A stretch of DNA of 42,124 nt from Thermoleophilia bacterium (GTDB taxonomy: Bacteria > Actinomycetota > Thermoleophilia > Gaiellales > JAICJC01). The notes beneath the pieces are model-generated. The model had not been told where the DNA came from, did no database searches, and saw only the letters and a list, made by a program, of their open reading frames with translations. The number at the start of each line of letters is the position of its first letter. Positions within the stretch are counted from its first letter, which is position 1. The position numbers were made by a program, and so were the translations under genes. The DNA is taken from the NCBI GenBank assembly GCA_025928655.1, contig JAICJC010000014.1, positions 1 through 42,124 on the forward strand. Reading direction: 5' to 3'. Shown piece after piece: positions 15,479 through 24,236 of this stretch.

Positions 15479-15596
15479 TCGGCATTCGCGCCGCTAACGC
15501 ATCCCCCTTTTTGGTGAGCGTGGGGTCATCTCCACTAAGGCTCTCCGAGCACACGGCAAGAACTGCAGCGCGGCCGCGTTTCCGGCCCGGAACCGG

Positions 15597-17156
15597 TCAG
15601 CCGGGAGGCGGTGGATCGTCCGCGATCGGCAGCCCGCCGGGGACGAGCGGGGCACCGGGGCGGGGATGCTCGGCGGCCGGCCCGCGCACGTACCGGCGCG
15701 ACGCGTCGACGAACGGCTGGTGATCCCAGGGGGTGTGGGCGCCGCGGGCGAGCGCCGTCGCCACGAGCCGCCTCTGGGCCTGGCTCTCCAGCACTTCGCG
15801 GCGCAGCGCGGCGAGATCCCAGCGGCGCTCCACCTCCACCTCGAGCCCCTCGCGCGCGCGGGCGTGCGCCGGGTCGTCCGCCAGGTTGCGCAGCTCGCGC
15901 GGGTCGGCGTCCAGGTCGTACAGGAGGTCGGGATCGCCGGGGCAGCGGATCAGCTTGTACCGGCCGCTTCGCACCATCACGGCCGGGTCGGTGACGCCCT
16001 CGGCCAGGTACTCCGAGATCACCGGAGCGCCGGCCGCATCCTCGCCGCGCAGGGCGGGGGCGAGGCTTCGGCCCGCGAAACCGGCCTCGGGCGGGGCCGC
16101 GCCGGCCAGTTCGGCCAGCGTCGGAGCCAGGTCGAGCTGGGAGACCGGGCCGGCCCTCGCCTGGCAAACGATTCCAGGCCCGCGCCAGAGGAACGGGATC
16201 CGCGCCGAGCCGTCCAGGAAGGACATCTTGTACCAGAGGCCCCGTTCGCCGGCCATCTCGCCGTGGTCGGCGGTGAACACCACCACCGTCTCGCCCTCGA
16301 GGCCCGTTGTCGCCAGCGCATCGAGCACCTCGCCGACCCGCTCGTCCATGTAGGTGATGGCGGCGTAGTAGCCGTGCCGCGCGCGCTGCACCTCGTCGTC
16401 GGTCAGCGGCCGCTCGTCGAGGCCGTACATGTCGCGCAGCCGCAGGCTGTGCGGATCCGCCTGGTCGCGCGGGAGCGGCGCGACGTCCGGGAGATCGATC
16501 TCGTCGTCCCGATAGGCGTCCCAGTGCCGCCGCCGCACCTCCCAGGGATCGTGCGGGTTCGTGAACGAGGCCACCAGGAAGAACGGCCGCCGATCCGGGC
16601 GCAGCGACAGCTCGCGGATGCGCTCCACCGCGCGGAAGCAGACCTCGTCGTCGTATGCGGTCTGCATCGCCGCCTCACGCACGCCCGTCCCCAGGACGCT
16701 GTTCATGTTGTGGTACCAGGACAGGCGCGTCGTCGAGGGCAGCCGCCAGTCCGGCGTCCAGTCGAAGCCCGCGGGGTAGACGTCGGTCGTCAGGCGCTCC
16801 TCGAAGCCGTGCAGCTGGTCGGGGCCGACGAAGTGCATCTTCCCGCAGAGCGCCGTGTGGTAGCCCTGCGCGCGCAGGACGTGGGCGATCGTCGGGACCG
16901 CGGCCGGCAGCTCCGCGGAGTTGTCGTAGACGCCGATCGCCGAGGGCGGCCGCCCGGCCAGCATGGCCGAGCGCGACGGCGCGCACAGCGGCGAGGCGCA
17001 GTAGGCGCTCTCGAACGCTGTCCCAGCGCCGGCCAGGGCCGCCAGGTTGGGGGCGCGGACGGCCCTGTGGCCGTGACACGGCAGGAAGGACGCCGCCAGC
17101 TGGTCGGCCATCACCAGCACGATGTTCGGACGCGCGCCCGGCTCGGCGCCGGTCAC
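15597..17156 (-). CDS. betC: Choline-sulfatase-like sulfatase
   Basis: This type I sulfatase is predicted to hydrolyse a sulfate ester, best matching choline-O-sulfate giving choline and sulfate. The 519 residues show the metal-binding start PNIVLVMADQLAASFLPCHG, the formylglycine motif SPLCAPSRS (Cys58 to be oxidised), VYDNSAELPAAVPTIAHVLR, and GKMHFVGPDQLHGFEERLTT with DVYPAGFDWTPDW, a stretch diagnostic of choline-sulfatases. VVFTADHGEMAGERGLWYKM and the C-terminal DHQPFVDASRRYVRG block, also typical of BetC, follow. There is no signal peptide, so it acts in the cytoplasm. GTG at 17156 overlaps the ATPase stop (GTGA). It is the last gene of an ABC uptake operon, implying import followed by desulfation. 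The exact substrate is inferred. Confidence 0.87.
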   Translation of the reverse strand: MTGAEPGARPNIVLVMADQLAASFLPCHGHRAVRAPNLAALAGAGTAFESAYCASPLCAPSRSAMLAGRPPSAIGVYDNSAELPAAVPTIAHVLRAQGYHTALCGKMHFVGPDQLHGFEERLTTDVYPAGFDWTPDWRLPSTTRLSWYHNMNSVLGTGVREAAMQTAYDDEVCFRAVERIRELSLRPDRRPFFLVASFTNPHDPWEVRRRHWDAYRDDEIDLPDVAPLPRDQADPHSLRLRDMYGLDERPLTDDEVQRARHGYYAAITYMDERVGEVLDALATTGLEGETVVVFTADHGEMAGERGLWYKMSFLDGSARIPFLWRGPGIVCQARAGPVSQLDLAPTLAELAGAAPPEAGFAGRSLAPALRGEDAAGAPVISEYLAEGVTDPAVMVRSGRYKLIRCPGDPDLLYDLDADPRELRNLADDPAHARAREGLEVEVERRWDLAALRREVLESQAQRRLVATALARGAHTPWDHQPFVDASRRYVRGPAAEHPRPGAPLVPGGLPIADDPPPPG

Positions 17157-18946
17157 GCCGTCGCGGTCTCGAGCGAGGGCGTGTCCGCGAGCAGGCGCCG
17201 GGTGTAGTCGTCCGCCGGCTCCTGCAGCACCCGGTCGACCGGCCCCAGCTCCACGATCCGGCCGCTGCTCATGACCGCCACCCGCTGGGCGATGGAGCGC
17301 ACCAGGGGCAGGTTGTGGGTCACGAACAGCATCGCCAGCCCGAGGTCGCGCTGGAGCTCGCCGAGCAGCTCGACGATGGCCGCCTGCACGCTCACGTCGA
17401 GGGCCGACGTGACCTCGTCGCAGACCAGCACCTCGGGGTTGCACACGAGCGCCCGCGCGATTGCGACCCGCTGGCGCTCGCCGCCCGAGAGCTGATCCGG
17501 GTACTGACTGGCGTACGCGGCCGTGAGCGACACCCGCGCGAGCATCTCGTCGACGCGGCGGTCGATCTCGCGGCCGCTCCGGCCGCCGAAGAGCTCGAGC
17601 GGCTGGCGCACGATCTGGCCGACGGTGCGGCGCGGGTTCAGCGACCCGTAGGGGTTCTGGAAGACGTACTGGATCGACCTGCGGACGTCGCGCGGGCGCG
17701 ACCGGGCCGCCCGGGCGAGCGGCCTTCCCTTCAGCAGGATCTCGCCGCTGCGCTCGCGGTGCAGGCCCACGATCGCACGGGCGAGCGTCGTCTTGCCCGA
17801 GCCGGACTCGCCCACGAGCGCCAGACACTCGCGCGGCGCGACGCCCAGGTTGACGTCGTGGACGACGGTGAGGCCCATGTAGCCCGCGTTCACGCCGTTG
17901 AGCGCCAGCACGGAGTCGGCCGCGGCCGGTTCGGCGACCACGCCCGCGGGGCCGCGCCGCTCGTCGACCAGTGCCCGTACCTGCTCGGCGAAGAGGCAGC
18001 GGGCGCTGTGGGCCTCGGACACGACCCGCAGATCCGGCATCGCCAGGGTGCACTCCTCCTGCACCATGGTGCAGCGCAGGGCGAACGAGCAGCCGCCCGG
18101 CCGCTGTCCCGGCGACGGCGCCCGTCCGGGGATGCCGACCAGATCGCGGCGGCCCTCGAGATGCGGCACGGCCGCGACGAGCCGCCTGGTGTAGGGGTGG
18201 GCCGCGGCCTGGAACAACTCGTCCGCGGGGGCCAGCTCGACGATCCGGCCGGCGTACATCACCGCCACGCGCGCGGCCAGCGAGCCGACCACCGCCAGAT
18301 CGTGGCTGACGTAGAGGGCAGCCACCCGGTGGGCGGCCGCCAGCTCGCGCACCGTGCCGAGCACGTGCGCCTGGGTGGTGACGTCGAGCCCGGTGGTGGG
18401 CTCGTCGAGCACGATCACCCGCGGCCGGCACGCGAAGGCCATGGCCAGCCCGACGCGCTGCTGCTGGCCACCGGAGAGCTCGTGCGGGTACCTGCGCAGG
18501 TAGGCGGGATCGTCGGGCAGGGCGACCTCCCGCATCATCTCGGCCACGCGGGCCCGCCGCTCGTCGCCGCTCCCGCCGATGCCGTGCACCTCGAGCGCCT
18601 CCGTCAGCTGGGTGCCGATCCGAAGCGCCGGGTTGAGGGCCGAGGCCGGATCCTGGGGCACGTACGAGATGACGCGGCCCCGCAGCCGCCGGCTCTGGTC
18701 GCGGCTGAGCTCCAGCACCTGCTGGTCGCCGATCCGCACGGAGCCGCCGGTGATCCGGGCGCCGCGGCGGGTGTGGCCGAGCAGCGCCAGGGCCGCCGTC
18801 GTCTTGCCCGAGCCGGACTCGCCGACCAGGCCCAGCACCTCGCCAGGCGCGATCGCGAACGAGACCTCGTCGACGATGTCGTGGCCCGTCCCGGCCACCA
18901 CCACCCGCAGGTCGTCGACGACGATGGCCGCCTCGGGGGCGCTCAT
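17153..18946 (-). CDS. Fused double ATPase of a peptide/nickel-type ABC importer (DppD-DppF fusion)
   Basis: Two complete ABC ATPase halves lie in one 597-residue chain. The first has Walker A GLVGESGSGKTT (about 39-50), signature LSGGQQQRVGLAMAF and Walker B RVIVLDEPTTGLD, then an oligopeptide-transporter C-terminal region (AAHPYTRRLVAAVPHLEG, and a Cys-rich GGCSFALRCTMVQEEC). The second repeats this with LVGESGSGKTTLARAI, QLSGGERQRVAIARAL and EVLVCDEVTSALD. It energises uptake by the two permeases upstream. Both neighbours overlap by four bases (ATGA and GTGA), so the operon is tightly coupled. Note LVCDEVTS rather than the usual DEPTS in the second Walker B region. Confidence 0.93.
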   Translation of the reverse strand: MSAPEAAIVVDDLRVVVAGTGHDIVDEVSFAIAPGEVLGLVGESGSGKTTAALALLGHTRRGARITGGSVRIGDQQVLELSRDQSRRLRGRVISYVPQDPASALNPALRIGTQLTEALEVHGIGGSGDERRARVAEMMREVALPDDPAYLRRYPHELSGGQQQRVGLAMAFACRPRVIVLDEPTTGLDVTTQAHVLGTVRELAAAHRVAALYVSHDLAVVGSLAARVAVMYAGRIVELAPADELFQAAAHPYTRRLVAAVPHLEGRRDLVGIPGRAPSPGQRPGGCSFALRCTMVQEECTLAMPDLRVVSEAHSARCLFAEQVRALVDERRGPAGVVAEPAAADSVLALNGVNAGYMGLTVVHDVNLGVAPRECLALVGESGSGKTTLARAIVGLHRERSGEILLKGRPLARAARSRPRDVRRSIQYVFQNPYGSLNPRRTVGQIVRQPLELFGGRSGREIDRRVDEMLARVSLTAAYASQYPDQLSGGERQRVAIARALVCNPEVLVCDEVTSALDVSVQAAIVELLGELQRDLGLAMLFVTHNLPLVRSIAQRVAVMSSGRIVELGPVDRVLQEPADDYTRRLLADTPSLETATA

Positions 18947-19851
18947 TCGGCCCCCCGCCCGCGGTCGATGCCGGCCGCCGCCCGGGCGAACCCGTCGCCG
19001 ACGAGGCCGGTGCCGATGGTGAGCAGCGCGATGGCGATCATCGGCAGGAGCACGCCCCACGGCTGGTCCGTCCCCAGGGCGACGCGGTTCTGCTGGATCA
19101 TCAGCCCCCAGTCCGCCCCGTTCGGGTTCGGGGCGAGGCCGAGGAAGGCGAGCGAGGCGATCAGCCCGATCGAGTAGGTGAGGCGCAGGTTGGCCTCGAC
19201 CAGGAGCGGCGAGAGCACGTTCGGCAGGACCTCCCGCATCAGGATGCGGATGCGGGGCAGCCCCAGCGCCTCCGCGGCTGCGACGAAGTCGCGCTCGACG
19301 ATCGCCTGGGCGGCGCCGCGGATGATGCGCGCCACGCGGGGCATCGTGGTCAGGCCGACGGCGAGCACGATCAGCGTCTCCGACGCGCCCACGGTCGCGA
19401 CCACCACCAGCGCCAGCATGATCTGCGGGAACGCGAGGATGACGTCCATGGCCCGCATCAGCACGTCGTCGAGGATGTTGCGGGCATAGGCCGCCGTGAG
19501 GCCGACGGCGGTGCCGAGCACGAGGCCGAGCGCCGTCGCGAGCACCGCCATGACCAGGATCTCGCGGCCGCCGTCCAGGAACCGGCTCCAGACGTCCTGC
19601 CCGATGTAGTCGGTGCCGAAATACGCCTTGCCGGACGGCGGGGCGTTCGGCGCGAGACCGAAGTACTCGCTCGGCCCGTGCGGCGCGATCGCCGGGCCGA
19701 GGATCGCCACCAGGACGAGCAGGGCGACCAGCGCGACCCCGATGCGCGTGCGCCAGAGCCGCAGCGCCGTCCGCATCATCGCCCCGGCGGGGCGGCGCGA
19801 GACCGCCGCCTCGGGCTCAGGCGTGACGCCGGCGTCCGTGAGCGTGCTCAC
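18943..19851 (-). CDS. Peptide-type ABC importer permease (DppC-like)
   Basis: The 302-residue inner-membrane permease has the N-terminal OppC-like segment, first helix IGVALVALLVLVAILGPAIA, the extracytoplasmic YFGTDYIGQDVWSRFLDGGR motif typical of DppC/OppC, and the cytoplasmic EAA loop RDFVAAAEALGLPRIRILMR that docks on the ATPase. Further helices follow to a short basic tail. GTG at 19851 overlaps the DppB-like stop by four bases. It would form a heterodimer with the 19848-20858 product. Confidence 0.94.
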   Translation of the reverse strand: MSTLTDAGVTPEPEAAVSRRPAGAMMRTALRLWRTRIGVALVALLVLVAILGPAIAPHGPSEYFGLAPNAPPSGKAYFGTDYIGQDVWSRFLDGGREILVMAVLATALGLVLGTAVGLTAAYARNILDDVLMRAMDVILAFPQIMLALVVVATVGASETLIVLAVGLTTMPRVARIIRGAAQAIVERDFVAAAEALGLPRIRILMREVLPNVLSPLLVEANLRLTYSIGLIASLAFLGLAPNPNGADWGLMIQQNRVALGTDQPWGVLLPMIAIALLTIGTGLVGDGFARAAAGIDRGRGAE

Positions 19852-20858
19852 AGGCGCGTGCGGAGTCGCGGGGTGACGAGGATCGTGGCCACGTCGGCCA
19901 GCAGGTTGAGGACGACGTAGACCGCGGCGATCAGCATCGCCAGGGCCTGGACGACGGGCAGGTCGCGGGTGATGACCGCGTTCTGCAGCGCCCCGCCGAT
20001 GCCGGCGTAGTTGAACACGTACTCGACGACGATCACGCCGCCGGCGAGGTAGGCGAGGTTGATCGCGATCACCTGGAACGTGGGCCCGAGCGCGTTCGGG
20101 AGCGCGTGGCGGACGACCACTTCGCGCTCCGGGACGCCCTTCAGCCGGGCCATCTCGACGTACTCGGACTCGAGCACCTCGATCATGGACGCGCGCATGA
20201 TCCGGGCCACGTAGGGCGTCACCGCGATCACGAGCGTCAGCGTCGGCAGGATCATCTCCTTGAGCTGCGTCCAGGGCTCCGTGCCGGGGGCGATGTTGGA
20301 GACGCCGGGCAGGAGGTGCGGGAAGATCGTGGTCGCGAAGAGCACGACCAGCGTCACGCCGACGACGAATTCCGGCAGCGCCGCAAGCAGCAGCGTCAGG
20401 ATCGACGCGGACGAGTCGAACAGGCGGTCGCGCTTCAGCGCGGCGTACGCCCCGATCGCGATCGAGAGCGGGATCGAGATGATCGCGCTCAGGAAGACGA
20501 GAAACGCGGAGTTGACGAGCCGGTCGTGCAGGTAGGTTGAGACCGGCTCGCGGGCGGCGAGCGATGTGCCCAGGTTGCCCGTGACCAGGCCCTTGACCCA
20601 GTCGCCGTACTGCGTGAGGACGGGCCGGTTCAGGTTCAACTGCTCGCGCAGCGCCTTCAGGCTGTCAGGCGTGGCCGAGCGGCCGAGGATCGCCCGGGCG
20701 GGATCGCCCGGGAGCGCCTGGGTGGCCGCGAACACCACGACCGACACGATCGCGAGCACGAGCAGCCCCAGGAGCAGGCGACGGACGATGAAGCCCGCCA
20801 GCCCGCCGAGCCTGGGATGAAACCCCGCGCTAGGTGAACCAGATTGTGCGGAATCCAT
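19848..20858 (-). CDS. Peptide-type ABC importer permease (DppB-like)
   Basis: The 336-residue permease shows the DppB/OppB layout: first helix after GFIVRRLLLGLLVLAIVSVV, the periplasmic QALPGDPARAILGRSATPDS loop, RPVLTQYGDWVKGLVTGNLG, then a conserved EAA loop EYVEMARLKGVPEREVVVRH followed by ALPNALGPTF and a final helix. The ATG at 20858 lies 29 bases inside the end of the binding-protein gene; no later start before the first helix was found. The overlap is longer than elsewhere in the operon but still implies coupling. Confidence 0.93.
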   Translation of the reverse strand: MDSAQSGSPSAGFHPRLGGLAGFIVRRLLLGLLVLAIVSVVVFAATQALPGDPARAILGRSATPDSLKALREQLNLNRPVLTQYGDWVKGLVTGNLGTSLAAREPVSTYLHDRLVNSAFLVFLSAIISIPLSIAIGAYAALKRDRLFDSSASILTLLLAALPEFVVGVTLVVLFATTIFPHLLPGVSNIAPGTEPWTQLKEMILPTLTLVIAVTPYVARIMRASMIEVLESEYVEMARLKGVPEREVVVRHALPNALGPTFQVIAINLAYLAGGVIVVEYVFNYAGIGGALQNAVITRDLPVVQALAMLIAAVYVVLNLLADVATILVTPRLRTRL

Positions 20859-22470
20859 GGCCGAATGAATCGAGATTCAGCGTGGCCTTGCTCGGCTTGA
20901 ACCCCGCAACCTTCGTGCTGTAGGAGTCGACCAGGTCGTTGAAGAACGGGATGATGTACCCGCCGTAGTTGTATTCGATCGACTGCATCTCGTGGATGAC
21001 GTCGCACCGCTTCGACTCGTCGACCTCGGCCAGCGCCTGCTTGTAGAGGCTCGCGTAGTTCGAGCCGGGGCCGGACGCCGGCGGCCAGTGAGTCTCGTTG
21101 TACGGCGCCCCGTGGATGCTGCCGTTGGAGACCTGGGGCAGGAAGTTGCGCGTGCCCCAGAAGTCGCTCGAGAACGCGACCTTGAGGTACTGGGTGCTGT
21201 AGAAGTTGGGGCTGTTGTGGACGTTGACCGTGACGCCCGCGGCCTTCGCCTGCGACGCGAAGATCGTGGCGGCGTCGACCATGCCCGCAGCGCCGTTCGT
21301 CGTCCACAGGTCGACCTTGAGGTTCTCCTGGCCGGCGGACTTGAGCAGCGACTTGGCCTTCTCGATGTCCTGGTCGCGCGGCGCCAGGTCCGTGTCGAAG
21401 CAGGGGTCGAACGGCGAGTAGAGGTCGTTCGCCACCCGGCCGTACCCGGACAGCACCTGCTCGAGCATCGCCTTGCGGTCGACGATCAGCCGCATCGCCT
21501 GGCGCACGCGGTTGTCCGTGAAGGGCGCCAGGTCGACCGCCATGCACAGCGGCAGCCAGTTGCCGCCCTGGGAGACGAGCACTGCCAGGCCGCCGTTCGA
21601 CTTGGCGACGTTCACCTGCGCGAACGGGATGTCCGTGATCGCATCCACCTGGCTCGACAGCAGCGCGTTCACCTGCGAGTTCGCGTCGGCGTAGTCCACG
21701 ATGCTGACCTGGTCGAAATACGGCTGGCCGCTGCGCCAGTAGTTCGGGTTGCGCTTGTGGGAGCTCTGCTGGCCGGCCGAGAAGCTCGTGGTCTTGAACG
21801 GGCCGGTCCCGACCCACTTGAGCGGGCCGGTGCGCGAGTAGCCGACCGGCACGATGCCGTTGTAGTACTGGCCCAGCTGGTCGCCGATGGTCGAGTCCGC
21901 CTGCTTCAGCGACAGCCGCACCGTCACGTCGTCCATGACCTTGATGCCGTTCGGGTCGACCGACGCCATCCCCACGTGGCCGTACAGCGCCTCCTTGGGG
22001 TCGAGGATGCGCTGGATCGAGTACTTCACGTCGTCGGCGGACAGCGTCTTGCCGTTGTTGAACTCGATGCCCTTGCGCACCCGGATCGTCCACTGATCGG
22101 GCTTGTCCTGGGTCAGCTCCTCGGCCAGGCCGCCGTCCTCGCCGCCGATCGTGAGCTTGTAGTTCTCGTCGTAGGTGGCGAGCGTCTCCCACCCGGAGAC
22201 GAGCCGCGCCTGGTCGGGCTTGTTGACGATGCTCTGCCCGTCGATGATGTCGCTGGATGCGCCGCCCGTCACGCCCAGGCGGAAGGTGCCGCCGCGCTTG
22301 GGCGCCCCCGCCGCGGTGCCGGCACCGCCGCCGCCACCGGTCGAGCCGCCGCTGCCGCCGCAGGCGGCGAGGCCCCCGGCGAGCAGCACGGTGCCCGCAC
22401 CCACGAGAAGATCCCGCCGGGAGAGGCCTCCGCCGCCCTCGCCCGGATGGTTGCTGGACTTGTCCACCAT
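20830..22470 (-). CDS. Family 5 solute-binding lipoprotein with Tat-type signal
   Basis: This 546-residue extracytoplasmic binding protein belongs to the SBP_bac_5 (DppA/OppA) family. The N-terminus has a twin-arginine motif SRRDLL (17-22), a hydrophobic stretch and a lipobox LAAC with Cys37, so it is probably exported folded by Tat and then lipidated. Family features include KRGGTFRLGVTGG, an IRVRKGIEFNNGKTLSADDV block and MRLIVDRKAMLEQVLSGYGR. The ATG at 22470 follows a GGGAGGAG ribosome site. It is the first gene of the operon with permeases, ATPase and sulfatase. Family 5 proteins bind peptides, nickel or other small compounds; here the sulfatase suggests a sulfate ester, which is inference. 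Confidence 0.93.
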   Translation of the reverse strand: MVDKSSNHPGEGGGGLSRRDLLVGAGTVLLAGGLAACGGSGGSTGGGGGAGTAAGAPKRGGTFRLGVTGGASSDIIDGQSIVNKPDQARLVSGWETLATYDENYKLTIGGEDGGLAEELTQDKPDQWTIRVRKGIEFNNGKTLSADDVKYSIQRILDPKEALYGHVGMASVDPNGIKVMDDVTVRLSLKQADSTIGDQLGQYYNGIVPVGYSRTGPLKWVGTGPFKTTSFSAGQQSSHKRNPNYWRSGQPYFDQVSIVDYADANSQVNALLSSQVDAITDIPFAQVNVAKSNGGLAVLVSQGGNWLPLCMAVDLAPFTDNRVRQAMRLIVDRKAMLEQVLSGYGRVANDLYSPFDPCFDTDLAPRDQDIEKAKSLLKSAGQENLKVDLWTTNGAAGMVDAATIFASQAKAAGVTVNVHNSPNFYSTQYLKVAFSSDFWGTRNFLPQVSNGSIHGAPYNETHWPPASGPGSNYASLYKQALAEVDESKRCDVIHEMQSIEYNYGGYIIPFFNDLVDSYSTKVAGFKPSKATLNLDSFGHGFRTIWFT

Positions 22471-22586
22471 CTCGTCTCCTCCCTTGGACAGACGCGGACG
22501 GTGCATCCCTCGCCCGAACCCGGCGAGATGATCCATCGCGGCCCGCGGCATGTCAAACCTCCCGGCCCCGACCTCACACTCTCGTT

Positions 22587-22615
22587 CACGATTCGAACAG
22601 CGATTCCGGATCGTG
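22587..22615. promoter_or_regulatory. Possible IclR operator
   Basis: CACGAT (22587-22592) and ATCGTG (22610-22615) form an inverted repeat with a 17-base spacer just downstream of the inferred start of the uptake operon transcript. Its position in the divergent region next to an IclR gene makes it a candidate repressor site. No experimental motif supports this. Confidence 0.3.
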
Positions 22616-22628
22616 CGACAGCGCGGCG

Positions 22629-22658
22629 ATAGTAGAAAGGCCCCGCAGGCGCTGTCAA
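22629..22658 (-). promoter_or_regulatory. Sigma-70-type promoter of the uptake/sulfatase operon
   Basis: On the minus strand a perfect TTGACA -35 (22653-22658) is followed after 18 bases by TACTAT (22629-22634). Transcription would start near 22622, leaving a leader of about 150 bases before the binding-protein ATG at 22470. This is the best vegetative promoter visible in the window. Confidence 0.7.
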
Positions 22659-22698
22659 GAGGCACGGCAGCTGACAGTGACGCCGGTCTCACACCCGG

Positions 22699-22704
22699 TA
22701 TAGT
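22699..22704 (+). promoter_or_regulatory. -10 box for the IclR regulator gene
   Basis: TATAGT lies about 40 bases before the ATG at 22745. A weak GTGACG -35 candidate sits 16 bases upstream, and a GGGGAG ribosome site precedes the start codon. Confidence 0.5.
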
Positions 22705-22744
22705 GGCCGCGTCGCGAGCAGGCATCAGGGGAGTCGCGTTCACC

Positions 22745-23536
22745 ATGCGAACGGAAGACCCGGCCGTGGAAACGGCAACCGAGGAGGCGCCGGGCGGCAA
22801 CCGCGTCCAGTCGGTCGACCGGGCGGTGACGCTCCTGCGGGCGATCTCGGCGAGCGCCCGGCCGCCCACGGCGTGGGAGCTGGCGCGCACCTGCGGCATC
22901 AACCGGTCGACGGCCTGGCGGCTCCTGGGGACGCTCGAGCATCACGGCCTCGTGGAGCGGGATCCGGCCACCGGGCGCTACGGCATCGGCTACACCGCCC
23001 TCGAGGTGGCCGCGGCGGCCGGATACGACGGGCTCGCGCGCCGGGCGCGGCCGGTCCTGGAGCGGGTCGCGCGTGACGCCGGCGAGAGCATCATGATCGC
23101 CGCCGCCCGCCGGTTCAGCCTCGTGTACGTCGACCAGGTCGACCCGCCCACCGTGCCGACGGCGAACTGGCTCGGGCGTCAGCTGCCCCTGCACGCGACC
23201 TCGGCGGGCAAGGTCTTCCTCGCCTGGCTGCCGGAGGACGAGCGCGACGCCGTGCTGCCGTCCGCGCTCGAGCGCTACACGGAGCACACGGTCACCGACC
23301 GCGCGCGGCTGTGGGAGTCGCTGGCGGACGTGCGCCGGGACGGATACGGCATCTGCCTGGGCGAGTTCGAGGAGTTCTCGAACGGCGTCTCCGCGGCCGT
23401 CCTCGACCACCGCGCCCGGCCGGCGGTCATCCTGAACATCTGGGGGCCGAGCCAGCGCGTCACGGAACGGCGGCTGCCTGCGCTCGGCCGCATGGCGCTC
23501 CGCGCGGCGCACGAGATCTCGCTCGTGCTCGAGTAG
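22745..23536 (+). CDS. IclR-family transcriptional regulator
   Basis: The 263-residue regulator has the N-terminal winged helix-turn-helix (VQSVDRAVTLLRAISASARP, ELARTCGINRSTAWRLLGTL then EHHGLVERDPATGRYGIGY, about residues 22-80). The IclR ligand-binding domain follows (VYVDQVDPP, PLHATSAGKVFLAWLPEDER, and the GYGICLGEFEEFSNGVSAAV block). It is divergent from the ABC-importer/sulfatase operon and probably controls it in response to a substrate or breakdown product. ATG 22745 is chosen because the -10 box TATAGT (22699-22704) lies upstream; an earlier in-frame start at 22550 would precede the promoter. Confidence 0.92.
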   Translation: MRTEDPAVETATEEAPGGNRVQSVDRAVTLLRAISASARPPTAWELARTCGINRSTAWRLLGTLEHHGLVERDPATGRYGIGYTALEVAAAAGYDGLARRARPVLERVARDAGESIMIAAARRFSLVYVDQVDPPTVPTANWLGRQLPLHATSAGKVFLAWLPEDERDAVLPSALERYTEHTVTDRARLWESLADVRRDGYGICLGEFEEFSNGVSAAVLDHRARPAVILNIWGPSQRVTERRLPALGRMALRAAHEISLVLE

Positions 23537-23542
23537 CGGCGC

Positions 23543-24202
23543 CTACCCGAGGATGCGCTCGATCAACGCCTCGTCGACGCCGGTGACGACCTCGTCGGCG
23601 GCGGCCAGGCGGCCGGCCGCGAGCGTGCGGCCCACGGCGATGCAGCGCATGCCCGCCGCCTTCGCGGCCGCGACCCCGGCCTCGGTGTCCTCGAGCACCG
23701 TCACCTCATCCGGCCGCAGCCCCGGCGCGATGCCCTCCAGGCGCCGCAGGGCGATCTCGTACCCCTCCGGGTGCGGCTTTCCGTGGCGCACGTCGTCGGA
23801 GCTGACGACCGTCGCCAGGGCGTGCTCCAGGCCGGCCGCCGCGACCACGGGCCGGATCTCCGCGGCGGAGGCGCCGGAGACGATCGCCACGGGCACCCGT
23901 TCGGCCGCGCGGACGACGGCCCGCCGCACCCCGGGGGCGATCGTCGACCCGTCGGCGACGAGCTCGCGGTACCGCGTCACCCGGCGGCTGATCACCGCCT
24001 CCGCGTCGTCGCGGTAGCCGAGCCAGCGGTGCACGATCTCGGGGTCGGAGAGGCCCGCGAGGCGGTCGTAGTAGTCGCTCTCCGACAGCGGGCGGCCGTG
24101 ATCGGCGAAGAGCTCGGCGTAGATGCGGTAGAGGATCGGCTCGTCGTCGGAGAGCGTGCCGTTGAAGTCGAAGATGACCGCGCGGCACGACACGCGCGGC
24201 AC
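23543..24202 (-). CDS. HAD-superfamily hydrolase (phosphoglucomutase/phosphatase type)
   Basis: The 219-residue protein has HAD motif I VIFDFNGTLSDDEP (about residues 9-22), motif II VAIVSGAS, motif III Lys in DVRHGKPHPEGYEIAL and motif IV VTVLEDTEAGVAAAKAAGM, with a helical cap between I and II. It should hydrolyse or isomerise a small phosphorylated metabolite in the cytoplasm. Motif I reads DFN instead of DxD, so the usual second Asp is Asn; this occurs in a subset of HAD proteins. The GTG at 24202 is uncertain, since another in-frame GTG at 24193 is possible. It is convergent with the IclR gene, six bases apart. Confidence 0.85.
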   Translation of the reverse strand: MPRVSCRAVIFDFNGTLSDDEPILYRIYAELFADHGRPLSESDYYDRLAGLSDPEIVHRWLGYRDDAEAVISRRVTRYRELVADGSTIAPGVRRAVVRAAERVPVAIVSGASAAEIRPVVAAAGLEHALATVVSSDDVRHGKPHPEGYEIALRRLEGIAPGLRPDEVTVLEDTEAGVAAAKAAGMRCIAVGRTLAAGRLAAADEVVTGVDEALIERILG

Positions 24203-24236
24203 ACTAGCCAGGGGAGGGCGGCAAGCACGGCGGAGA

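Noticed and set aside
20992-22632. Long plus-strand frame opposite the solute-binding protein
   Set aside because: The minus strand encodes a full family 5 binding protein with signal and ribosome site.
22550-22744. Upstream start for the IclR gene
   Set aside because: It would place the start before the TATAGT -10 box and add residues with no IclR similarity; ATG 22745 has a ribosome site.
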